Part shown: positions 9,536-15,998 of the stretch, piece after piece
Layout of the letters: each line of letters begins with the position of its first letter
How positions within the stretch are numbered: position 1 is the stretch's first letter
NCBI GenBank assembly: GCA_963836015.1
Contig: CAWIIF010000004.1
Span: 620,001-684,000 of the forward strand
Direction of reading: 5' to 3'
Length of the DNA: 64,000 nucleotides
Origin: CAWCDJ01 sp963836015
GTDB lineage: Bacteria; Acidobacteriota; Terriglobia; Bryobacterales; Bryobacteraceae
Position numbers and translations under genes: made by a program
Notes under the pieces: model-generated
Told to the model about the DNA's origin: nothing
The model's input: only the letters and a program-made list of their open reading frames with translations
Databases searched by the model: none

Positions 9536-10549
9536 CTACTTCTCCGCCTCCCGCGCCGGCTTGAGGTCGATGAAGACCGGCCGACTCGGGTCGCCCGCGA
9601 TCAGTTTGCCATCAACCACCGAGAGTTCCACGACGTTGATCGCGGTGGAGCGCCGCGGCATGGGCCGGGGCATTCCTGCCGGCGCAGGGCCGCCAAAGTA
9701 GAACCACCAGGCGCGGTCGCCGCTGATCACAACGTCGCCGTGAGACCCGACCAGGGTCTCCTCCTGCGGGATCCAGTGCAGGCAGTCGCTCGAACTCCAC
9801 ACGCGCATTCCGGTGGCCCACGTGTCGGCGATGAGCCAGTACTTTCCCTTCCAATGGATCACCTTCGGCCCTTCGCCGTTGCGATCGGTCACGGCATTGC
9901 CTTTGGCCTCCCAATGGAACAGGTCCGGGCTATCCGCATACGAAAGGGACTTCGGCTTGCGTTCGTCTTTGTACCACATGCGCCATGTGCCGTCGGGTAG
10001 TTGGATGACGCAGGCGTCGATCACACGATCGGATTTCAAATCCACAGGGCCGGCGGTGTCCCATTTGACTCCGTCCTTGCTGGTCAGGTGGACGATCTCT
10101 CTTGGATGATTCCAGTCACTGAAAATTCCCGGCACGAAGCTGAGGAACATATGGTAGGTGCCGTCGTACCAGATCACTTCTGGAGCCCAATAGGTGTAGT
10201 CATTCGGATGGCTGTCCTTCCCGTAGCGGATATCGGCGATGCCGCGATAGGTCCAGGTCGCGCCGCCGTCGGACGACTCGGCCATGCCGATGTTCGAGCC
10301 GTGAACCCAGGTGACCCCGGGCGTGTTCGGCGCGGTAGCGCGGCGAGCCGTGTAGTACATCAGCCACTTCTTCTGTTCGGCATTGAAGCACAGCACCGGG
10401 TCGGTGGGCGCGTCGAACGGCGGATCGCGATAGAGCGGCTTTGGCGCAATCTTGCCGGCAGGCGCCACGCCCTGCCCCGAAACGGTGCCTGTGACGACGC
10501 ACAGGAACGCCGCCGAAAGAAATACCGGTCCGAAGATTCCGATTCTCAT
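9536..10549 (-). CDS. GH43-like five-bladed propeller glycosidase family protein, secreted
   Basis: 337 residues from ATG 10549; the longer open frame to 10738 lacks a signal. The first 25 residues are a Sec signal peptide (FLSAAFLCVVTGTVSGQG). The body has repeating propeller strands: DPVLCF (candidate catalytic Asp), YYTARRA, ESSDGGATW, YTYWAPEVIWYDGTYHMF, DGVKWDTAG and GEGPKVIHWKGKYWL, where the Glu matches the EGP motif of GH43/GH32 families. An arabinanase/xylosidase-like periplasmic role is reasonable but unproven. It faces away from the bacterioferritin gene and converges with the MIP gene. Confidence 0.75.
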   Translation of the reverse strand: MRIGIFGPVFLSAAFLCVVTGTVSGQGVAPAGKIAPKPLYRDPPFDAPTDPVLCFNAEQKKWLMYYTARRATAPNTPGVTWVHGSNIGMAESSDGGATWTYRGIADIRYGKDSHPNDYTYWAPEVIWYDGTYHMFLSFVPGIFSDWNHPREIVHLTSKDGVKWDTAGPVDLKSDRVIDACVIQLPDGTWRMWYKDERKPKSLSYADSPDLFHWEAKGNAVTDRNGEGPKVIHWKGKYWLIADTWATGMRVWSSSDCLHWIPQEETLVGSHGDVVISGDRAWWFYFGGPAPAGMPRPMPRRSTAINVVELSVVDGKLIAGDPSRPVFIDLKPAREAEK

Positions 10550-10670
10550 GTTCGACTTCTCGAGTATTCCCAGGATACTGCTATGCCGCTCGTTAGCCGA
10601 TCGGCGTCGGGATAACCGGCGTGGAATGGGCGGGCAAATTCGTCCGCGCCTTCGTCCTGTCCTCGAGCCC

Positions 10671-10698
10671 TTGACATGCAAATGAGTTGCAGTACAAT
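10671..10698 (+). promoter_or_regulatory. Sigma70-type promoter of the bacterioferritin gene
   Basis: TTGACA at 10671-10676 and TACAAT at 10693-10698, separated by 16 bases, in an AT-rich patch within high-GC DNA. This is an almost perfect housekeeping promoter, with predicted transcription start near 10705. The spacer contains the TGCAA-N5-TTGCA palindrome, so a regulator bound there would block RNA polymerase. Confidence 0.75.
10677..10691. promoter_or_regulatory. Candidate iron-regulator operator (TGCAA-N5-TTGCA) in the bfr promoter spacer
   Basis: Perfect 5-base inverted repeat, read as TGCAAAT-GAGT-TGCA. It sits exactly between the -35 and -10 boxes. A site of the same form (TGCAAAT-N4-TGCA) lies at 12549-12563 upstream of the siderophore receptor gene. 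The palindromic shape is reminiscent of Fur-family sites, but the regulator is inferred only. Confidence 0.5.
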
Positions 10699-10705
10699 AA
10701 TATTT

Positions 10706-10729
10706 CAGTGTTTCAGACAAGAAACACTG
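10706..10729 (+). promoter_or_regulatory. 9-base inverted repeat in the bfr leader (operator or mRNA hairpin)
   Basis: CAGTGTTTC at 10706-10714 and GAAACACTG at 10721-10729 form a perfect 9-base inverted repeat with a 6-base centre, starting right at the predicted transcription start. It could be a dimeric repressor site or a stable 5'-UTR stem. It lies 25 bases upstream of the ATG. Confidence 0.6.
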
Positions 10730-10754
10730 TAAACGCAAAAGGGACCGTCAGAAT

Positions 10755-11249
10755 ATGAACAAGCTAACGAGTATCGGCCTGTTGAACCAGGCGGTAGCCG
10801 ACGAGCTGCAAGCTGTCCACCAGTACATGTACTTCCACTTCCACCTTGACGATCAGGGCTTCGGCCCCTTGTCGATGCTCTTCAAGCGCATCGCGATCGT
10901 GGAGATGGGACACGTCGAACTGCTCGCGGAACGCATCTTGTTCCTGAAAGGCGACGTCGAAATGGCGGCGGCCGGCCCGGTCGAAAGAATCACCGGCCCC
11001 GAGGCAATCCTAGCCAAGGCGATGTCCATGGAAGAGGAGAGCGCGCGGGCCTACAATGCCGCGGCGCTCGAGTGCGGTAAGAATGCGGACGCCGCGTCGA
11101 AACAGATGTTTGAGCAGCTGGTGAAAGACGAAGAAAGCCACTTCGATCTGTTCGAAAAGCAGCGCGATAACATCAATCGCTTCGGGTTGAGCTATCTGGC
11201 CCTTCAGTCGTTCAGCGGAGCGGCTCCCGGCGCGCCTGCAGCCGGATAA
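10755..11249 (+). CDS. bfr: Bacterioferritin
   Basis: 164 residues; iron storage and detoxification by ferroxidation in a 24-mer cage. Four-helix ferritin pattern with diiron ligands E17 (ADELQAVHQY), E50 and H53 (VEMGHVELLAERILFL), E93 or E94 and E127/H129 (KDEESH). M51 corresponds to the heme-ligating Met of Bfr. The C-terminal GAAPGAPAAG tail is extra and probably disordered. It has its own strong promoter and two palindromes, and is followed after 18 bases by a small Cys-rich protein gene that is probably co-transcribed. A bacterioferritin-associated ferredoxin is not seen nearby. The classification as Bfr rather than another ferritin-like protein rests mainly on the VEMGH...RILFL segment. 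Confidence 0.88.
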   Translation: MNKLTSIGLLNQAVADELQAVHQYMYFHFHLDDQGFGPLSMLFKRIAIVEMGHVELLAERILFLKGDVEMAAAGPVERITGPEAILAKAMSMEEESARAYNAAALECGKNADAASKQMFEQLVKDEESHFDLFEKQRDNINRFGLSYLALQSFSGAAPGAPAAG

Positions 11250-11267
11250 CCGATCGGATTTAAGCCT

Positions 11268-11543
11268 GTGACCAGCCGCCAGATTCTCGAGCAGAGCATG
11301 GCTGAGCTTCAGAGCCAGATGGAACGCCATCAGACCTTCCTTCGCACCATGTTCGAGGCGTGCCCCGAGACGGGCTCCGACTGCTGTTTGTGGGCCGATT
11401 GCCGGCACCGGCGCAAACTCTGCCAGGTGCTGATCGAAGCGGTCCGCGTCCTGGAAGAGACGCGGAAAGCGTTCAAGTCCAGGCAGCTCGAGATGCTTCG
11501 GAAAGAATTCGTCCGCGTGTTGCAGGAAGAGATGCAGGGCTAA
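11268..11543 (+). CDS. Small Cys-rich hypothetical protein co-transcribed with bacterioferritin
   Basis: 91 residues from GTG 11268. Two amphipathic helices (residues 3-30 and 53-88, rich in E, R, K, Q and L) flank a compact cluster of five cysteines: C32, C39, C40, C45 and C52. The spacing does not match the bacterioferritin-associated ferredoxin pattern. It looks like a helical hairpin clamped by a metal site or disulfides. The 18-base gap to bfr and the terminator at 11630 suggest one two-gene transcript. A role in iron release or electron transfer to bacterioferritin is a guess from position. I do not recognise the family. Confidence 0.72.
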   Translation: MTSRQILEQSMAELQSQMERHQTFLRTMFEACPETGSDCCLWADCRHRRKLCQVLIEAVRVLEETRKAFKSRQLEMLRKEFVRVLQEEMQG

Positions 11544-11629
11544 GAGGGCAGAGTCGGCGGCATGGCCGCCGCTCCCGCCGGTTTCCACACCGGCAAAATG
11601 AGACCTACGGCCGGCGAAGAGCCGGAAGT

Positions 11630-11679
11630 GAGGCGCAATCAGACAGCTTGACGCTGTTTGCTTGGCGCCTCTTTTTTTT
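11630..11679 (+). terminator. Rho-independent terminator of the bfr transcript
   Basis: GAGGCGC at 11630-11636 pairs with GCGCCTC at 11665-11671 and is followed by eight T (11672-11679). The apical part contains a second stem (ACAGC/GCTGT). It closes the bfr/Cys-rich unit just before the porin remnant. Confidence 0.88.
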
Positions 11680-11696
11680 GTCTGGAGAGCATGTTT

Positions 11697-12531
11697 ATGA
11701 GCCCATTCTTGCGAGTTATGTGCTGCGCCGCGGTTTGTCTGGGGGCCTTCGGGCAGCAGAGCGACGACGGGGAGACCGGCATTCGGGCCCGCCTCGAGCA
11801 AAAAGGTGTTTCCTTCGGGCTGTCATACACCGCCGAGGCTTCCACTAACGGCGCGGGCGCCCAATACCTTGGCAGTCTGGCGTCCACAACTCTGTTCGAT
11901 CTGACGCACTTGGGATTTGGCCGTGGACAGGTGTATGTCAGCGCGCAGACCCTGCATGGGCAGGGTATCAACGACCGCTTGATCGGTGCGATTCAGGCCA
12001 CCAGCAACCTCGATGAAAAGTCCTTCGCCAAATTTATTGAAACCTGGTACTCCGATTCCTATCTCCAGGGAAGATTGCGGATCAAGGCTGGCAGGCAGTA
12101 CGCCGACACGGAGTTCGGCGCGATCGAGAACGGCGGCGACTTCCTGAACGCGTCCTATGGCGTGCTTCCCACTGCGCCAATGCCTACGTATCCCGATCCG
12201 GAGTTGGGTGTGGCCGCGTGGGCGGCCCCCACGCGCCGTGTCTCTTTGGGACTGGATCCCGGCGGTTTTCGTTCGCCTGGGCTGGGCGCCGGCGGAGCGT
12301 AACGAAGTCCGCGCTTACGCCGGGGGCGGCATGGTATATCGCGGCTTCGGAGTGGGGCTGTTCAGCGTTCGGCCTGCAGCCGGAAATATCGAAAGCGTCT
12401 GCGAGGTCTTCTACAAGCTTCGGTACATGGGGAAACTCGTCCTCCAGCCGGACCTGCAGCAGGTCGTGAACCCGGGCGGAAGCCGGCGGCGGAGCTTCGC
12501 GGCTGGTGTGCGGATGTCGATCCAGTTGTAG
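11697..12531 (+). pseudogene. Remnant of an OprB-family carbohydrate-selective porin
   Basis: The N-terminal part (ATG 11697, GGAGA upstream; signal peptide MSPFLRVMCCAAVCLGAFGQ) reads as OprB: GVSFGLSYTAEAS, YLGSLASTTLFDL, KFIETWYSDSYLQGRLRIKAG and FLNASYGVLPTAP. The frame then ends at 12302, while the OprB C-terminus continues in another frame to 12531 (FVRLGWAPAERNE, RAYAGGGMVYRG, KLVLQPDLQQVVNPGG). Compared with the usual length of over 400 residues, about 130 central residues are missing around 12240-12270. Because deletion and frameshift occur together, this looks like real decay rather than a read error. Confidence 0.8.
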
Positions 12532-12546
12532 GGTCTCACCCGCCGA

Positions 12547-12565
12547 ATTGCAAATAGTCTGCAAT
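12547..12565. promoter_or_regulatory. Candidate iron-regulator palindrome upstream of siderophore receptor
   Basis: ATTGCA (12547-12552) and TGCAAT (12560-12565) form a perfect 6-base inverted repeat around AATAGTC. The core TGCAAAT-N4-TGCA is shared with the bfr promoter spacer. It lies about 36 bases upstream of the TTGACA box of the receptor gene. Confidence 0.5.
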
Positions 12566-12601
12566 CCGACCCCGATTTTCAGCCCTTGTACGATTTCTCA
12601 G

Positions 12602-12630
12602 TTGACACTCAGTTGCATATAAGATTAAAT
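12602..12630 (+). promoter_or_regulatory. Probable sigma70 promoter of the siderophore receptor operon
   Basis: TTGACA at 12602-12607 and TTAAAT at 12625-12630, 17-base spacer, in an AT-rich patch. An AGTTGCA sequence occurs in the spacer, as it also does in the bfr promoter (GAGTTGCA). It leaves a leader of about 95 bases before the GTG start. Confidence 0.55.
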
Positions 12631-12730
12631 GAAACGGAAGTAGCGGGCGATCGACAACCTGGACGGCTGGCGACCTCCCACATTGTAGGTTCGCCGGTCG
12701 TGCGAATTCAACCAAGGAAGAAGGACGTCT

Positions 12731-15223
12731 GTGGCTGGGAATCGAACGGCAAAAAAGAGCAGCAACGCTGCGCGCGACAAGCGCGGTCTACCGGTGGATT
12801 CGAAAGGTGTGCGTTCCGCATCCTGGCCCGTAGCCTACCGCTGGCTGGCGACCGGGACTCTGATGGCCTATACCGCCGTGGGAATGAGCAAGGTCGCCGC
12901 AGCACAGGCGCCGTCATCCGTACCTGTGGATCAATCCCGGGAGACGGTGCGCGAACTGCCCCTGTTGCGTTTCCAGATCCCGCCCGGAGCACTCGGCGGC
13001 GTGCTGGATGCATTCACATCTGCAACTGGTTTGCAAGTTGTAATGCGCAATACCAGCCTGCGAACGGTCGAGTCGCCCGGTGTTTCCGGATTGTACCCTG
13101 CCGGGCAGGCATTGACCGTGCTTCTCGCGGGCACCGGCGCGGCGTATAGCTTCACTTCGGATGGGAAGGTGACGATCGACTTGGCGCAAGTCCACACCAC
13201 GGTCGTGGTCAGCGCCGAGACCCCGTCGCTGGGAGTCTCCCTTCCGAAGTACATGGGGCCGCTGGAGACCGTTCCGCAGACCATCAACGTCGTTCCGCGG
13301 CAGGTAATCGATGGACAGGGGGTGAACACGCTTAGGGACGCCCTGCGTAACGTGGCTGGCATCAGCCTGGCGGCGGGCGAAGGGGGGGCGCAGGGTGACA
13401 ATCTCACGATTCGCGGTTTCAGCGCGCGCAACGATCTGTTCATCGATGGCATGCGCGATTTCGGCAGCTACTATCGCGACCCCTTCAACACCGAAGAGGT
13501 GCAGGTGCTGCAGGGCCCGTCTTCCATGACCTTCGGACGCGGGTCCACTGGCGGCGTGGTGAACCAGTCCAGCAAGTACCCCCACATGGACCGGATCCTC
13601 ACTGCCGATGTCGAGTTCGGCTCGGACCTCACCAGAAGAGTTGCCGCCGACTTCGATCAGCCGCTGCCCGGGTTGGGAACCGGTACGGCCTTCCGCCTGA
13701 ACATCATGGGCCACCAAGGTAATGTCGCCGGCCGTGACGTCGCCGAGAACCGGCGCTTCGGCGTCGCGCCCTCCCTTGCCCTTGGGCTCGGCACTGCCAC
13801 CCGCCTCACGTTCGCCTACTTTCACCAGACCGCCGACGACAATCCCGACTACGGCATTCCCTGGCTCTTCAACGGCCCGGCTCCGGTCGACCGGCATAAC
13901 TACTATGGGTTCAAGGATGGCAACTTCCTGCGCACCTACGCCGATATCAGTACGGCCCGCTTCGAGCGCGATCTGAGCCCCCGAGTCACGCTGCGCAATC
14001 AGGTGCGGTATTCGGATTATCTTCGCCACGTCCAGATCACCGAGCCGAAGGTGGCCGCAACGGTGACTCAGGCCACGCCCCTGTCCGACATCGACATTAC
14101 CCGCAACCAGTTGGCCAACAATAGCCGCGAGACATACCTGTACGACCAGCTCGACCTGACCGCGCGCTTTCGGACCGGTAAGATTGAGCACGCCCTGGCA
14201 ACCGGCGCCGAGGGCGGGCGCGAGACTTCCGATCCAACGCGTTTGACATGGGACAATGTGCCCACCACCAGCCTGCTGAATCCGGACCCGGATCAGCCGT
14301 TCTCAGGGACCGGCACGGTCCGGTCGCAAGTGAATACTACGGCGATCAGTGCAGGCGTCTATGTGTTGGACACGTTCAAGCTCGGAAAGAAATGGGAGCT
14401 CTCCGGAGGCCTTCGTTGGGACCGGTTCGACGCGGATTACCGTCAGTGGATCGCGCCGGCTTCGGCCTTTGACCGGCTCGACAACATGGTCAGTTGGCGG
14501 GCCGCCGCGGTCTACAAGCCTGTTCCTGCGGCCATCCTGTACGCGTCGGCGAGCACGTCTTTCAACCCATCCGCGGAGTCCCTCTCGCTCAGCGCCGGCA
14601 CGGCGAATTTACCGCCCGAGAAGAACCGCAACTACGAAGTCGGGTCCACCTGGAATCTGAACCGTGGCCGGCTGTCGCTGCGCACGGCGCTGTTCCGGAC
14701 CGACAAGTTGAATGCCCGGGAACCCGATCCGCAAAACACGCTGTTGAACGTGCTGGCGGGAACCCAGCGCGTCAATGGGGCGCAACTCGAGGTCAAAGGC
14801 CGCCTGCTCAACCGGTGGGAGATCCTCGCGAGTTACGCCTATCTGGACGCGCATGTGATTGCGTCGGCGTATTACCCGGCTGCCGTGGGGGCGCGGCTGG
14901 CGAACGTACCCGCCAATACCTTCAATATCTGGAACGACGTTCGTCTTCCCGGCAACTGGAGGGCCGGCATCGGAGGAAATTATGTCTCCAGCCGGACCGC
15001 AAGTTCGACCGCGCCGCTCGATCCCGTGACTGAACTGGTAAAGGAACTGCCCGGTTACTGGGTCTTCAACGCGATGGCGAGCCACCGGCTAATCGAACAC
15101 GCCGATCTCCAGGCCAACGTCTACAACCTGGCGAACCGGTATTACTACGATCAGCTTCATCCGGGTCACATTGTGCTAGGCCCCGGCCGTTCCGCCCTGA
15201 TCGGTATCAAATTCAAATTCTGA
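12731..15223 (+). CDS. TonB-dependent siderophore receptor with N-terminal STN domain
   Basis: 830 residues from GTG 12731 (AAGGAAGAAGGA upstream). The order is a long basic N-terminus with a signal segment ending near AAAQA, an STN (secretin/TonB short) domain at about residues 75-147 (RFQIPPGALGGVLDAFTSAT), a plug at about 155-285 (VPQTINVVPRQVIDGQG, LTIRGFSARNDLFIDGMRDF, EVQVLQGPSSMTFGRGSTGG) and a 22-strand beta barrel ending in KFKF. It should import ferric siderophores or catecholates. STN domains usually signal to a FecR/FecI pair, but none is next to it. The next gene is a PiuC-type hydroxylase, the classic partner of Fiu/PiuA receptors. Confidence 0.93.
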   Translation: MAGNRTAKKSSNAARDKRGLPVDSKGVRSASWPVAYRWLATGTLMAYTAVGMSKVAAAQAPSSVPVDQSRETVRELPLLRFQIPPGALGGVLDAFTSATGLQVVMRNTSLRTVESPGVSGLYPAGQALTVLLAGTGAAYSFTSDGKVTIDLAQVHTTVVVSAETPSLGVSLPKYMGPLETVPQTINVVPRQVIDGQGVNTLRDALRNVAGISLAAGEGGAQGDNLTIRGFSARNDLFIDGMRDFGSYYRDPFNTEEVQVLQGPSSMTFGRGSTGGVVNQSSKYPHMDRILTADVEFGSDLTRRVAADFDQPLPGLGTGTAFRLNIMGHQGNVAGRDVAENRRFGVAPSLALGLGTATRLTFAYFHQTADDNPDYGIPWLFNGPAPVDRHNYYGFKDGNFLRTYADISTARFERDLSPRVTLRNQVRYSDYLRHVQITEPKVAATVTQATPLSDIDITRNQLANNSRETYLYDQLDLTARFRTGKIEHALATGAEGGRETSDPTRLTWDNVPTTSLLNPDPDQPFSGTGTVRSQVNTTAISAGVYVLDTFKLGKKWELSGGLRWDRFDADYRQWIAPASAFDRLDNMVSWRAAAVYKPVPAAILYASASTSFNPSAESLSLSAGTANLPPEKNRNYEVGSTWNLNRGRLSLRTALFRTDKLNAREPDPQNTLLNVLAGTQRVNGAQLEVKGRLLNRWEILASYAYLDAHVIASAYYPAAVGARLANVPANTFNIWNDVRLPGNWRAGIGGNYVSSRTASSTAPLDPVTELVKELPGYWVFNAMASHRLIEHADLQANVYNLANRYYYDQLHPGHIVLGPGRSALIGIKFKF

Positions 15224-15242
15224 AGAGGAAAGGATACCCGCC

Positions 15243-15923
15243 TTGCTATTGCCAATTCCAGAGGTATTGAACTCCGAGGAGCTATGCCGGGCGCGGCGGC
15301 TTCTGGACGGCGCGGATTGGGTGGATGGCCGCGTCACGGCTGGACACCAATCCGCGCGTGCCAAAGACAATATGCAGATCCCGGAGGACCATCCCGCCGC
15401 TCGCGAGCTGGGCGAGTTGGTCCTCGAGAGCCTCGGGCGGAGTACGCTGTTCATTTCCGCGGCACTGCCCGCCAAGGTATTTCCGCCGCTGTTCAATCGC
15501 TATCAGGGCGGCCAGGCGTTCGGCACGCATGTCGATAATGCGATTCGCCAGGTGAGCGCGACCGGACACCGCGTCCGCACCGATCTTTCCGCAACCTTGT
15601 TCTTTACGGAGCCCGGCGACTACGACGGAGGAGAATTGGTGGTGGAGGACACCTACGGAACGCACGCCGTGAAACTGCCTGCCGGACACCTGATCCTCTA
15701 TCCGGCCACCAGCCTTCACCACGTCACTCCCGTCACGCGAGGTACGCGGACCTGCTCGTTCTTCTGGATTCAGAGCATGGTTCGCGACGACGGCGCGCGC
15801 ACCCTGCTCTTCGATCTCGACATGGGGGTGCAAAGGATCAGTCAGGACGCGCCCAACCATCCCGCCGCTGTCCAACTCACCGGCGTCTACCACAACCTGC
15901 TGCGCCGCTGGGCCGAAGTGTAG
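15243..15923 (+). CDS. piuC: Fe(II)/2-oxoglutarate-dependent PKHD-type hydroxylase (PiuC/YbiX family)
   Basis: 226 residues from TTG 15243, with AGAGGAAAGGA upstream. Iron ligands H96 and D98 (FGTHVDNA) and H159 (YPATSLHHVTPV), with R169 as likely 2-oxoglutarate ligand. SATLFFTEPGDYDGGELVVED and CSFFWIQSMVRDD match the YbiX/PiuC family closely, and length is normal. Members are iron-starvation induced and sit beside catecholate siderophore receptors. The 19-base gap from the receptor indicates one operon. The physiological substrate of this family is not firmly known. Confidence 0.93.
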   Translation: MLLPIPEVLNSEELCRARRLLDGADWVDGRVTAGHQSARAKDNMQIPEDHPAARELGELVLESLGRSTLFISAALPAKVFPPLFNRYQGGQAFGTHVDNAIRQVSATGHRVRTDLSATLFFTEPGDYDGGELVVEDTYGTHAVKLPAGHLILYPATSLHHVTPVTRGTRTCSFFWIQSMVRDDGARTLLFDLDMGVQRISQDAPNHPAAVQLTGVYHNLLRRWAEV

Positions 15924-15998
15924 GCGCGCTCGAATTCCCGCGAGTCTGTTGCCGAAACCGGCCCCGCCGTGATAGCTGTTGAGTTTCGCTGTCCGGTG

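Noticed and set aside
11581..11679. Stem-rich region before the porin remnant as a riboswitch
   Set aside because: The strongest structure is a plain terminator with eight T and no known aptamer consensus could be recognised.
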